DNA from: an uncultured Bacteroidota bacterium
GTDB taxonomy: Bacteria > Bacteroidota > Bacteroidia > Chitinophagales > Chitinophagaceae
Assembly (NCBI GenBank): GCA_903881265.1
Contig: CAIRSV010000098.1
Span: 1-29,659 of the forward strand
Length of the DNA stretch: 29,659 bases
Direction: 5' to 3'
This document shows, piece after piece, positions 14,473-23,071 of this stretch. The position numbers and the translations under genes are program-made. The stretch's first letter is position 1. Each line of letters opens with the position of its first letter. Under the pieces are notes generated by a model that was not told the origin of the DNA, made no database searches, and worked only from the letters and a program-made list of their open reading frames with translations.

Positions 14473-14961
14473 GTGAGCAATTATATTAAAATAGAACCCC
14501 TCGAAGAGGATGAATTGGCGTTTATGCACAAAAAAAATGAGCAGGAACGCAAGACCTATTTCACTATCATAAAGATGGTCTTGATCATATCGTTGGCGAT
14601 TCCCTTCATCGTCGCAATAATCTATCATATTCGTTTTCAGCGCACCGATATCATGATGCAGGCCTTTATACAAGCACTTTGTATCACACTTTCCTTCTCG
14701 GCTATTATCAGTTTCTTCACGTATCGACGCAGCTTGCTTGATATCAGGAAAGATTTGAACGAGAAAACTAAAATCGTCGAATCATCGCTCATTACTGAAA
14801 AGAAATTCATGCCACTCAATAACACGTACCACTTTTATCTTGATAATGCGCTTAAATATAGCATTGAAGTAAGCGAAGATGATTTTCATCGTTTTGAGGT
14901 GAATGATGAAATCAATATCGAATACGCAACATATTCAAAGGAATATTTTGGCTATTACTAA
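14473..14961 (+). CDS. hypothetical two-helix membrane protein
   Basis: I do not recognise this 162-residue protein. It has an acidic and polar N-terminus (about 1-30), two hydrophobic helices at about 33-55 and 63-84, and a hydrophilic C-terminal domain of about 75 residues with mixed charge that ends in KEYFGYY. The basic stretch TYRRSLLDIRKDL after helix 2 suggests that the N- and C-termini are cytoplasmic. The start shown is GTG, 2 nt after a CCCTTTG that weakly resembles a -7 element. The first ATG in frame is codon 17 (14521), still before the first helix and also possible. It diverges from tRNA-Leu and lies 89 bp before the symporter gene. Confidence 0.65.
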   Translation: MSNYIKIEPLEEDELAFMHKKNEQERKTYFTIIKMVLIISLAIPFIVAIIYHIRFQRTDIMMQAFIQALCITLSFSAIISFFTYRRSLLDIRKDLNEKTKIVESSLITEKKFMPLNNTYHFYLDNALKYSIEVSEDDFHRFEVNDEINIEYATYSKEYFGYY

Positions 14962-15023
14962 GCGGTGTATTCGGCTGCTTTCGACTTATCACGAACTAAG
15001 TTCTCATTCCTCAATATAATTAT

Positions 15024-15031
15024 TATTTTTA
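15024..15031 (+). promoter_or_regulatory. -7-like element (TATTTTTA) of the symporter operon
   Basis: Matches TANNTTTG except the last base, 19 nt before the ATG at 15051. It probably drives the four-gene cluster 15051-19730. Confidence 0.45.
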
Positions 15032-15050
15032 CCGCATACACATTCTATCC

Positions 15051-16574
15051 ATGTCGTCATCCATCCTTCTTTTTTTTGTACTCGCTTATTTTATCTTGTT
15101 ATTAATCGTTGCTTATTTCACTTCTAAGAAAAGCAACAACGAATCGTTTTTTATCGGCAACCGAAATTCAAATTGGATGCTAGTGGCCTTCGGCATGATA
15201 GGCACTTCATTGAGTGGAGTAACCTTTGTGAGTATACCCGGCACGGTTGGCAGTATGGGATTTCAGTATTTTCAAGTTGTCATTGGCTATTTTATCGGCT
15301 ATCTCGTGGTGGCCTATGTCTTGTTGCCCCTCTATTACCGCCTACAACTTACTTCCATATACAGTTACCTGCAAAATCGCATTGGGATGACATCCTACAA
15401 AACCGGTGCTTTTTTCTTTATCATATCTCGAACCTTAGGAGCCACAGCCCGTCTGTATTTGGTGGTAAACATATTACAGATATTCATTTTAAATCATCTA
15501 GGCATTCCCTTTGGCGTAACCGCATTTATCATCTTGCTTTTGATACTACTGTACACATTTGAAGGTGGTGTCAAAACCATCGTGTATACCGACACCCTTC
15601 AAACCACGTTTATGCTGCTCGGATTAATCGTCTGTATCATTGCCATCATCAGCAATATGGATAGCAGCTTCATTGCATCCCTGCATGAGATGAACGTAGC
15701 GGGCTATACCAAGGTGTTCAATTCGGATATAAAATCAGGTGGGTATTTTCTGAAACAGATTATCGGTGGTGCGTTTATCACGATTGCCATGACTGGCCTC
15801 GATCAAGAAATGATGCAGAAAAATATTAGTGTCAACAACATTCGAAATTCACAAAAGAATATGCTCACCTTCAGCACGGTGATCTTATTTGTCAATTTCC
15901 TTTTCTTATTTCTTGGTGGTTGTCTATATCTATTCGCCAATAAAAACGGTATCAGTATTAATGGAGACGACCTATTTCCGACTATCGCCCTCGGTGGAGC
16001 ACTATCGGCTTCCGTATCTATTCTATTCATTATTGGTCTGATCTCTGCCCTGTTCCCTTCTGCTGACGGCGCGCTAACGGCACTTACGTCATCATTCTGT
16101 ATTGACATTCTTGGATTAAAACGAAAAACAGACATCACCGAAGCTCAAGGTAAAAAAACAAGAATCACCGTTCATCTAAGTTTCGCTATCCTCTTTTTTG
16201 TTTGTGTGCTGCTATTCAAACTCATCGACAGCAAATCGATTATCGATATCATTTTAAAATTAGCAGGTTATACATATGGCCCCTTGCTAGGATTATTTTC
16301 CTTTGGTATTCTAACAAAGAGAAGCATCCGTGATCAGGTTGTATTGCCACTTTGCATACTGGCACCAATGGCAACGTTGATCCTCGACATCATCAACAAC
16401 GCCGAATGGTTTATAAAAAAATTAACACTGAGCGGATCTATTGCCAAACAACTTTCTTCCCTTTCTGAAAGTATATTTGGTGGCTATAAAATCGGTATCG
16501 AACTATTGGTCATCAATGGCCTGATCACATTTTTATTATTACTTCTTTTTTCAAAAAAAGGCAAGGACGTCTGA
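15051..16574 (+). CDS. sodium:solute symporter (SSS family)
   Basis: A 507-residue transporter with about 13 hydrophobic segments, the normal SSS size. Family features are ESFFIGNRNSNWMLVAFGMIGTSLSGVTFVSIPG in TM1-2, the SRTLGATARLYLV helix, LYTFEGGVKTIVYTD before TM6, the TGLDQEMMQKNIS loop, and LFPSADGALTALTSSFCID in TM8-9, where Na2-site Ser/Thr residues are expected. It should import a solute with Na+; the substrate (sugar, amino acid, proline or other) cannot be told from sequence. An O-methyltransferase gene begins 11 nt downstream, pointing to one transcript through hpt. Confidence 0.92.
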   Translation: MSSSILLFFVLAYFILLLIVAYFTSKKSNNESFFIGNRNSNWMLVAFGMIGTSLSGVTFVSIPGTVGSMGFQYFQVVIGYFIGYLVVAYVLLPLYYRLQLTSIYSYLQNRIGMTSYKTGAFFFIISRTLGATARLYLVVNILQIFILNHLGIPFGVTAFIILLLILLYTFEGGVKTIVYTDTLQTTFMLLGLIVCIIAIISNMDSSFIASLHEMNVAGYTKVFNSDIKSGGYFLKQIIGGAFITIAMTGLDQEMMQKNISVNNIRNSQKNMLTFSTVILFVNFLFLFLGGCLYLFANKNGISINGDDLFPTIALGGALSASVSILFIIGLISALFPSADGALTALTSSFCIDILGLKRKTDITEAQGKKTRITVHLSFAILFFVCVLLFKLIDSKSIIDIILKLAGYTYGPLLGLFSFGILTKRSIRDQVVLPLCILAPMATLILDIINNAEWFIKKLTLSGSIAKQLSSLSESIFGGYKIGIELLVINGLITFLLLLLFSKKGKDV

Positions 16575-16585
16575 ACAAACACAAC

Positions 16586-17227
16586 ATGCATTTATTAACC
16601 TCAGAGCATATCCATTCATATTGCGAACAGCATTCCACCAAGGAGTCTGAATCGTTGTATGAATTAACGAGGCAGACCCACTTAAAAACCGAAATGCCGA
16701 TAATGCTTTCAGGCCATCTGCAGGGACGAGTGTTGAGCATGATCAGTCATATGTTGAAACCAACACATATTCTTGAAATAGGCACTTTTACAGGCTATTC
16801 GGCTATTTGTCTCGCTGAAGGCTTAGCTGAAAACGGACAATTAATTACCATCGATGTCAATGAAGAAATGCATGAACTCTGTGAGACCTTTTTTGAAAAA
16901 GCAGGTCAGGCAGATAAGATCAAAATGATGATTGGAAAAGCAGCTGATATCATTCCGACCCTTGACATAGCATTTGATCTGGTATTTATTGATGCCGACA
17001 AAACTACGTATTCGCATTACTTTGATCTCGTCATCGAAAAGGTTAAAAAAGGTGGTTTCATCTTGGCCGATAATGTACTGTTTCATGGCGAAGTACTTGA
17101 ACCCGAAAAGGCTAGTAAAAATGCAAAAGCCATGCATGCCTATAATGAAAAAATTATGAATGACGCACGTGTCGAGTGTGTACTTTTGCCAATCAGGGAT
17201 GGTATCATGATCTCACGAAAAAAATAA
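16586..17227 (+). CDS. SAM-dependent O-methyltransferase (class I, family 3)
   Basis: A 213-residue Rossmann methyltransferase of the caffeoyl-CoA/catechol O-methyltransferase-like family. It has HILEIGTFTGYSAICLAEGL (SAM-binding motif I), the acidic residue after QLITIDVNEE, DLVFIDADKTTYSHYFD (divalent-metal ligand region) and GGFILADNVLFHGEV (second metal ligand pair D-N). Bacterial members methylate catechol-like hydroxyls, but the natural acceptor here is unknown. It sits between the symporter (11 nt) and the glucosaminidase (4 nt), so translation may be coupled. Confidence 0.9.
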   Translation: MHLLTSEHIHSYCEQHSTKESESLYELTRQTHLKTEMPIMLSGHLQGRVLSMISHMLKPTHILEIGTFTGYSAICLAEGLAENGQLITIDVNEEMHELCETFFEKAGQADKIKMMIGKAADIIPTLDIAFDLVFIDADKTTYSHYFDLVIEKVKKGGFILADNVLFHGEVLEPEKASKNAKAMHAYNEKIMNDARVECVLLPIRDGIMISRKK

Positions 17228-17231
17228 ACGA

Positions 17232-19187
17232 ATGATGAATATAAAAACAATATGGTTGACTTGTTGTATGCTGTTGCTATCTGTTGCTCTTTTTGCACAA
17301 GATGAAAATGATATCAGAAACTATATTGACAACTATAAAACACTTGCTATAGCCGAACAAATCCGGTCGGGTGTACCTGCTGCTATCACGCTTGCGCAAG
17401 GCATACACGAAAGCTCTGCAGGAAATAGCGAACTAGCCACGAAGGGAAATAATCACTTCGGTATCAAATGCAAATCAACTTGGATGGGCGAAACGATGTT
17501 GCACGATGATGATAAAAAACAAGAATGTTTTAGGAAATATGTGAGTGCTGAGCAATCATATATCGACCATTCTGATTTTCTCAAACAAAGCAACCGTTAT
17601 CATTTTCTTTTTGACCTTGACAGAACCGACTATGTTGGTTGGGCTAGTGGATTAAAACGAGCTGGATATGCAACCAATCCATTGTATGTAAAAAAATTGA
17701 CCGACCTCGTGGAGAAATTCAATCTTCAACAATATACCTATGAGGCTATTTCAACATCAAGCAAGGTCGTAGGCGAAGTGATACCAAGCAACAACAAACC
17801 AAGCGAAGACAAACCAATAAACCTCACGCACATCGACGACCCTTCGATCATGTACAAAGGATTGAAAGGCTTTTGGGTTGGAAAAGGAGAAACCCTTTTG
17901 CCAAAAGCACTAGAGAAGAATATCAGGTATGCCAAATTATTAGCCTTGAACGATTTACCTGACCAAGCGCTTCAAACCGACATGTTTATTTTTATCGAGA
18001 AAAAAAGAAAGGTTGGAACTGAAGAATTTCATATCGTAAAAGCAGACGAAAACATGGTACTCATTGCGCAAAAAGAAGCAATGCTACTAAGCAGCCTCTA
18101 TGCCTTCAACAACCTGATTCCAGGTCAGGAACCTGAAACAGGCGAGCGCTTAACGTTGCAATACAAATCGTATGATACGCCTAAAACAAAACAACAATTT
18201 TTAAAAGAATTCGAAAACGGCAAGTCGGCTGAAACTATCATCACGAAAGTAGAAAAAAAATCGATGACAGAATCCGTACCTGCGTTAGCATTCGAAGAGA
18301 AAGAAAAAGCAATACAAGCGCAACAACAAGCTAAGATCAAGGCTGAGGAAAAAAAACAAATTGAAAAAGAACGCATTGCAGCGCTTACTACAATTGACAC
18401 TATACTAATTGAACCCAAACAAGCAGTCATCGCTGAAGCCAAGTCTAGCGAAGTGCAGGCACCGATCAAAACGATTGAACCTGTTGTTGAAAAAGTCATT
18501 GAAACCAATACAGCACCAGAAAAAGAAGTAGCCTCAACATCCAACAAGACAAATCAGCCTGTTGTAAAAAATGAACTGAACGATAGTAAGAATAAAGATA
18601 TTATCGACGCTGCGAAAGCAAAACGTATGGAAGAATTGTTGAATGCTGAGCCTTTAGATAAATCGTTTACACCGGAAGCAATAACCGAACAAGCACAGAT
18701 AAAACAACAGACAAGCGAGAGCGAACCAACACAAGAAGTGCTAACAGTTCCAGCACCTGTTGTTGAAAAAATAACGCCTGTTGTACCTACAATAAAAAGG
18801 ACCTATGATGAAACAGACGTGAATGATTCAGTAAAAGATTTGAAGAAAAAATTCGATCAGATTATCTATAGTCCAAGACCAGCCAGAAAGATTGATACAA
18901 CAAAACGCAGCATTCAGAAACAAATTGCTGTAACCAAAGAAGACGAAAAGAAAGCGGTCGTTGTCACAGAAACTGGCATTAAACGCGATCTAAAAAAAGC
19001 TGCTGCCAACAAACAGGCAGAATTAAAAAAAGCCGAAAGCAAGAAAAAAGCCAAGGAGGATGCAAAAAAAGGTAGTCATAAAAAGGTAGCCGCCTCCGCA
19101 AAAAAAAGTAAAAACAAAAAAGAAGCGAGCGCCTCTGACAAGAAAAAAGCAAGTCCCTCTAGAAAAAAATCTACAAAAAAGAAATAA
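17232..19187 (+). CDS. exported glucosaminidase with lysine-rich tail
   Basis: A 651-residue secreted protein. The signal peptide covers 1-23 (ends LFAQ). The GH73-type glucosaminidase domain spans about 27-170, with the catalytic Glu at E60 in GIHESSAGNS, then NNHFGIKC and YVSAEQSYIDHSDFL. A stretch at about 210-340 (GFWVGKGETLLPKALEKN and IFIEKKRKVGTEEFHIVKADENM) looks like degenerate LysM-type repeats for peptidoglycan binding. From about 345 the protein is low-complexity: a coiled-coil-like EKEKAIQAQQQAKIKAEEKK segment, PVVEK repeats, and a final 75 residues very rich in Lys, Ala and Ser, like histone H1. It should cut peptidoglycan in the periplasm; the basic tail may bind anionic polymers (inference). 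hpt starts 3 nt after it. Confidence 0.88.
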   Translation: MMNIKTIWLTCCMLLLSVALFAQDENDIRNYIDNYKTLAIAEQIRSGVPAAITLAQGIHESSAGNSELATKGNNHFGIKCKSTWMGETMLHDDDKKQECFRKYVSAEQSYIDHSDFLKQSNRYHFLFDLDRTDYVGWASGLKRAGYATNPLYVKKLTDLVEKFNLQQYTYEAISTSSKVVGEVIPSNNKPSEDKPINLTHIDDPSIMYKGLKGFWVGKGETLLPKALEKNIRYAKLLALNDLPDQALQTDMFIFIEKKRKVGTEEFHIVKADENMVLIAQKEAMLLSSLYAFNNLIPGQEPETGERLTLQYKSYDTPKTKQQFLKEFENGKSAETIITKVEKKSMTESVPALAFEEKEKAIQAQQQAKIKAEEKKQIEKERIAALTTIDTILIEPKQAVIAEAKSSEVQAPIKTIEPVVEKVIETNTAPEKEVASTSNKTNQPVVKNELNDSKNKDIIDAAKAKRMEELLNAEPLDKSFTPEAITEQAQIKQQTSESEPTQEVLTVPAPVVEKITPVVPTIKRTYDETDVNDSVKDLKKKFDQIIYSPRPARKIDTTKRSIQKQIAVTKEDEKKAVVVTETGIKRDLKKAAANKQAELKKAESKKKAKEDAKKGSHKKVAASAKKSKNKKEASASDKKKASPSRKKSTKKK

Positions 19188-19190
19188 CAC

Positions 19191-19730
19191 ATGTCAATCC
19201 AAGTATTAGATAAAACCTTTGTTCCGTATCTGTCTGAACAGGAAATACAAGATCGTATAAACCAACTAGCCATTCAAATCAGTGCTGATTATGAAGGCAA
19301 AAATCCGTTGTTTATCGGCATATTGAATGGCTCTTTTATGTTCGCTTCAGATTTGTTTAAAAACATTACAACGCCGTCTACGATATCCTTCATAAAGTTA
19401 GCTTCCTATAAAGGCACCACGTCAACCGGTACCGTCATCACGTCCATCGGACTTGAAGAGAATCTTCAGGACAAAGACATCATTATCATAGAGGATATTG
19501 TCGATACCGGTAAAACAATGTCTGCTTTTATCCCATCATTACAACAATTACAGCCCGCTTCTATACGAATTTGCACCCTGCTTCATAAACCTGATGCACT
19601 TCAATTTCCGCTCAGTCTCGATTATGTCGGATTCAATATCCCTGATAAGTTTGTCGTCGGTTATGGTCTCGATTATGACGGTTACGGACGAAATTCGCGT
19701 GAAATCTTCCAGATAGCACAAACTTCATAA
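19191..19730 (+). CDS. hpt: hypoxanthine phosphoribosyltransferase
   Basis: A 179-residue purine-salvage enzyme that makes IMP (and GMP) from hypoxanthine (and guanine) plus PRPP. The PRPP-binding motif is IIIEDIVDTGKTM. GILNGSFMFASDL carries the loop-I region, IKLASYKGTTSTGTV is the mobile loop with its Ser-Tyr-like pair, and VGYGLDYDGYGRN closes the base pocket. It is last in the tight cluster after the glucosaminidase gene (3-nt gap), an unusual partner whose logic is unclear. In many Bacteroidota hpt is followed by adenylate kinase; here it is followed by a structured intergenic region. Confidence 0.94.
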   Translation: MSIQVLDKTFVPYLSEQEIQDRINQLAIQISADYEGKNPLFIGILNGSFMFASDLFKNITTPSTISFIKLASYKGTTSTGTVITSIGLEENLQDKDIIIIEDIVDTGKTMSAFIPSLQQLQPASIRICTLLHKPDALQFPLSLDYVGFNIPDKFVVGYGLDYDGYGRNSREIFQIAQTS

Positions 19731-19880
19731 GTTCGACCAATCCACACTAGCCATTCATCTACATAATTACCCCGCGACATCGGCCCTTGTCTGTATGCAA
19801 AAGATCGATCTATATGCAATAGCACATTGATAAGATCTTCATATTTACCCACTTTCTATCCTATAAAATACAACAAGTTC

Positions 19881-19917
19881 TGGGCGCTTTAGCCCCGCTG
19901 AAAGACAAGCGCGGCCA
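19881..19917. repeat. structured GC-rich intergenic element
   Basis: TGG GCGCTT (19881-19889) pairs with AAGCGC-gg-CCA (19907-19917), giving 9 pairs with a 2-nt bulge. An alternative hairpin GGGC/GCCC (19882-19895) competes with it. It is GC-rich within an otherwise AT-rich gap and ends 24 bp upstream of the promoter at 19942. It may be an hpt terminator, a dispersed repeat, or a regulatory RNA element. Confidence 0.45.
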
Positions 19918-19941
19918 TTGGTAAAATGCCAAATTATTAAT

Positions 19942-19949
19942 TACATTTG
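19942..19949 (+). promoter_or_regulatory. -7 element of the DUF349 gene (TACATTTG)
   Basis: A perfect TANNTTTG match with an ATTG at 19917-19920, 21 nt upstream, as the -33 box. The gap to the ATG at 19996 is 46 nt. It rules out the longer frame from 19918. Confidence 0.65.
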
Positions 19950-19995
19950 CTTTCTTTATTCACATTATCTACTCACGCTTAGCCCATTTCCTATT

Positions 19996-21927
19996 ATGTC
20001 TGACACACAACTTTATTTCATCCGAGACGAAAACGTTTTTCTTCCTGCCAATAAATGGTTTGAAGAACGTTCAATTGCCGAACTCCCAGAAAATAACCAC
20101 GAGTATATTATTGCCTCACTCGAAGACCGTTTTCAGGAATTAGTTGAAAAAGTGAACGAAGTAAAAAGTGACTTCGATGCCGCTACCGATAAAATCAAAC
20201 TAGCCGGAAAAATTGTTCGTACTAAATCCTATTTGTGCACTGCGAAAGCAATTGGCGATTATACCACCCTGCTTACAGTGCTTGATACAATGGAAGCCGA
20301 AATAAAAATTGATGTAGAAAAAGCCATTGCGCAGAAAGAAGCTCTTTGCCTCGCTGCAGAGGAATTGTTGACTGCTGCTGAATGGAAAGACGCCACTGAA
20401 AAACTTCGTCAACTTCAAGCTGAATTTAAAGCCCTGCCTTCGGTCCCTGATTTGAAAAATGAAGAATTCAGGGAGCGATTTGAAAAAGCCAAGGATGCCT
20501 TCTTTAAAGGGAAACAAGCTAGTTTCGAAAACTTCGAACTCGATCTACTTGATAACCTTTCAAGGAAAATTGACCTCTGCGAAAAAGCAGAGTCCATGCA
20601 GCATTCAACGGAATGGAAAAAAACAACTGATGCCTATATCGCCCTCAATGAAGAGTGGAAGAAAATTGGGATGGTGCCCAAACATCGTGTCGAAGAATTG
20701 TGGTTTAGATTCTGCACAGCAAAGGATATCTTCTTTGCAAAAAAGAAAGAACACATCGGTGATATTGTGGTTGAACAGGAGGAGAATTTAATAAAGAAAC
20801 TTGAATTGATTGTGCGTGCTGAAGCACTTAAGGAAAGCAAGCAATGGAAAGAGACTTCGGATGCCTACACCCAACTGATGGACGAATGGAAAAAAATTGG
20901 GAAAGTACCTCAGGAACGAAGTGATGAAGTGTGGAATACCTTTCTAGCGGCTAAGAATTATTTCTATGATCAAAAAAATAATCATTTTTCAAAAATAAAA
21001 GTTCAACTCGAAGATAATCATGCCCGAAAAATGGCGATTGTACACCGTGCCGAAGAGATACAAGATTCAATGGATTTTGATAACGCCACCGCGGAGTATT
21101 TAGAAATGTTTGAGGAATGGAAGAAAATCGGACGAGTGCCAAAAGAATATGGCGATGAGGCGTGGGAACGTTTCCAAAAAGCCAAAAAAACCTTCTTCGA
21201 TCGTAAAGATGAGAACAGGGAAAAACGCAAGCAGGACCTATCAAAAGATATCAAAGACCGTTACGAACGTAACCGCTCGTATTACAATAAAATCAGTCGT
21301 GAACTTCAACGTGAAGAGGAACTTTTGTTTGATATGAACGATCGAATTGACAATTTGCCTGTCACACTTCGCTCGTATGAAAAACGCGAAGAATATCTTG
21401 AAGTCATGGAAGAAATTAAAGCCAAAGTGACCGAACTAAAAGAGAAGGCAAAAGAGGTGAAAGAAAAAATGTATCTCGATGAACGCGAAATGAGCCAAAT
21501 AATGAGAGGCCCGCGTAAAAAGGAACATACTCATGACAATAAAAAGAAAGAGCAATCTACAAAAGAACATAAAAACGAAAAAACTGCTGCGCCATCAAAC
21601 GAATCTGAACAAGTTGAGCCACATGATGCTTCAGCAATAAAAATAAATAGTGACGAAATTTCCATTGATGAAAACAGCGCAGTGGCAGAACCGATTCACG
21701 AAGTTGAAGAACTGGTAAGTATATCGTCTGAAGAAAATATCGTTTCAGTTGAGCCAATTGAAGAAGCTATTATCACGCCGGAAGTTGAACCAGTTTCTAT
21801 CATCGAATCAGTTGAAGAAACGAATGGCGCACCTGAGGTTGAAGAGACGGCCGCAACACCAGAAATTCAATCGGACGCAACTGAAAACGCAGCCGACGCT
21901 GACAGTGATACTAAACCACAAGAATAA
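19996..21927 (+). CDS. DUF349 repeat protein with acidic tail
   Basis: A 643-residue protein from the ATG at 19996. Four DUF349-type units start at residues about 129, 206, 283 and 360, an exact 77-residue period. The last three carry the clear EEWKKIGxVP signature followed by a W/F-rich AKxxFFxxK helix; the first is more diverged (FKALPSVPD). Each unit is a helical bundle, so the protein is a long rod. A charged coiled-coil (about 440-500) follows, then a 140-residue acidic low-complexity tail with repeated VEPIEE and TPE motifs. The E. coli relative with DUF349 repeats, YeeN-unrelated HflD-like assignments aside, has no settled mechanism, so I give no function. Leucine dehydrogenase begins 20 nt downstream, so the genes may be co-transcribed. 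Confidence 0.85.
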   Translation: MSDTQLYFIRDENVFLPANKWFEERSIAELPENNHEYIIASLEDRFQELVEKVNEVKSDFDAATDKIKLAGKIVRTKSYLCTAKAIGDYTTLLTVLDTMEAEIKIDVEKAIAQKEALCLAAEELLTAAEWKDATEKLRQLQAEFKALPSVPDLKNEEFRERFEKAKDAFFKGKQASFENFELDLLDNLSRKIDLCEKAESMQHSTEWKKTTDAYIALNEEWKKIGMVPKHRVEELWFRFCTAKDIFFAKKKEHIGDIVVEQEENLIKKLELIVRAEALKESKQWKETSDAYTQLMDEWKKIGKVPQERSDEVWNTFLAAKNYFYDQKNNHFSKIKVQLEDNHARKMAIVHRAEEIQDSMDFDNATAEYLEMFEEWKKIGRVPKEYGDEAWERFQKAKKTFFDRKDENREKRKQDLSKDIKDRYERNRSYYNKISRELQREEELLFDMNDRIDNLPVTLRSYEKREEYLEVMEEIKAKVTELKEKAKEVKEKMYLDEREMSQIMRGPRKKEHTHDNKKKEQSTKEHKNEKTAAPSNESEQVEPHDASAIKINSDEISIDENSAVAEPIHEVEELVSISSEENIVSVEPIEEAIITPEVEPVSIIESVEETNGAPEVEETAATPEIQSDATENAADADSDTKPQE

Positions 21928-21947
21928 CGACAATTTAATAGATAGAC

Positions 21948-23018
21948 ATGTCCAATAAAGTATTTGAACTAATGAAAGAGATGGAGCATGAGCAAGTCGT
22001 TTTTTGCCATGACCCTCATTCCAACTTGAAGGCTATCATTGCCATCCATAACACGACACTAGGGCCCGCGCTTGGCGGTACAAGAATGTGGAATTACAAT
22101 TCAGACGATGATGCCGTCGTTGATGCCTTGCGTCTTTCTCGCGGCATGACATATAAGGCAGCTATTTCAGGATTGAACTTAGGTGGTGGCAAGGCTGTCA
22201 TTATTGGTGACCCTTCGTTGAAAAGCGAAGCCTTATGGCGCCGTTACGGCAAGTTTGTCAACTCACTGAATGGAAAATACATTACAGCAGAAGATGTAAA
22301 TACCGCTGCATCTGACATGGAGTATATCCATCAAGAAACTAAGCATGTAACGGGTATACCCGAATATATGGGTGGTAGCGGCGACCCTTCGCCATTCACC
22401 GCCTACGGTGTATTTGTTGGAATGAAAGCTTGTGCCCATAAACGCTGGGGCAATGATTCGTTGAGCGGTAAGAAGGTATTAGTGCAAGGCGTCGGACATG
22501 TTGGACATTATCTTGTTGGACATCTCATCGAAGCAGGTGCGAAGGTGTTTATTTCTGATATCAACAAAGATCGAATAAAAGAAACGACCAATAAGTTCAA
22601 CGTTGAATTTATCGAGCCTGCTGAGATGTTGAATGTCGATATGGATATTTATGCACCTTGCGCGTTAGGCGCCACGATTAATACTGAATCTATTCCAACA
22701 TTAACTTGCTCTATCATAGCCGGGGCCGCCAATAATCAATTAGCTGACGAAAAAATACACGGGCGGCAATTGATTGAAAAAGGAATCATCTATGCACCCG
22801 ACTTCCTGATCAATGCTGGAGGATTAGTGAATGTCGCTGCAGAAGCAAGCGGATCCTATAACAGAGAAAAGGTAACGAACGATGTCGAGAAAATCTACAA
22901 TCGCATCTTAGCTATTTTTTCCCTCTCAGAAAAAGAAGATATTACGACACAGGAGGCCGCCATTCAAATTGCTCAAAAACGAATTGACGATGTGGCTCAC
23001 GTGAAGTCAAGACTTTAA
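21948..23018 (+). CDS. leucine dehydrogenase (Glu/Leu/Phe/Val dehydrogenase family)
   Basis: A 356-residue NAD-dependent amino-acid dehydrogenase that deaminates leucine, valine or isoleucine to 2-oxo acids. The substrate domain has LGPALGGTRMW, the catalytic-Lys motif GLNLGGGKAVI (after SRGMTYKAA), the second catalytic residue in TAEDVNT, and GGSGDPSPFTAYGV. The Rossmann domain has VLVQGVGHVGHYLVGHL (GxGxxG) and ends with NAGGLVNVAAE. Length and the GGG-K and GDPSP segments fit leucine rather than glutamate dehydrogenase; phenylalanine or valine preference cannot be excluded. Its product is a substrate of the fused E1 at 9932-11914, although the two genes are 10 kb apart. Confidence 0.9.
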   Translation: MSNKVFELMKEMEHEQVVFCHDPHSNLKAIIAIHNTTLGPALGGTRMWNYNSDDDAVVDALRLSRGMTYKAAISGLNLGGGKAVIIGDPSLKSEALWRRYGKFVNSLNGKYITAEDVNTAASDMEYIHQETKHVTGIPEYMGGSGDPSPFTAYGVFVGMKACAHKRWGNDSLSGKKVLVQGVGHVGHYLVGHLIEAGAKVFISDINKDRIKETTNKFNVEFIEPAEMLNVDMDIYAPCALGATINTESIPTLTCSIIAGAANNQLADEKIHGRQLIEKGIIYAPDFLINAGGLVNVAAEASGSYNREKVTNDVEKIYNRILAIFSLSEKEDITTQEAAIQIAQKRIDDVAHVKSRL

Positions 23019-23071
23019 TTCACTGACTCATTGCTTTTTCTCTATTCGATTCACCACTAACACTCCTTTTC

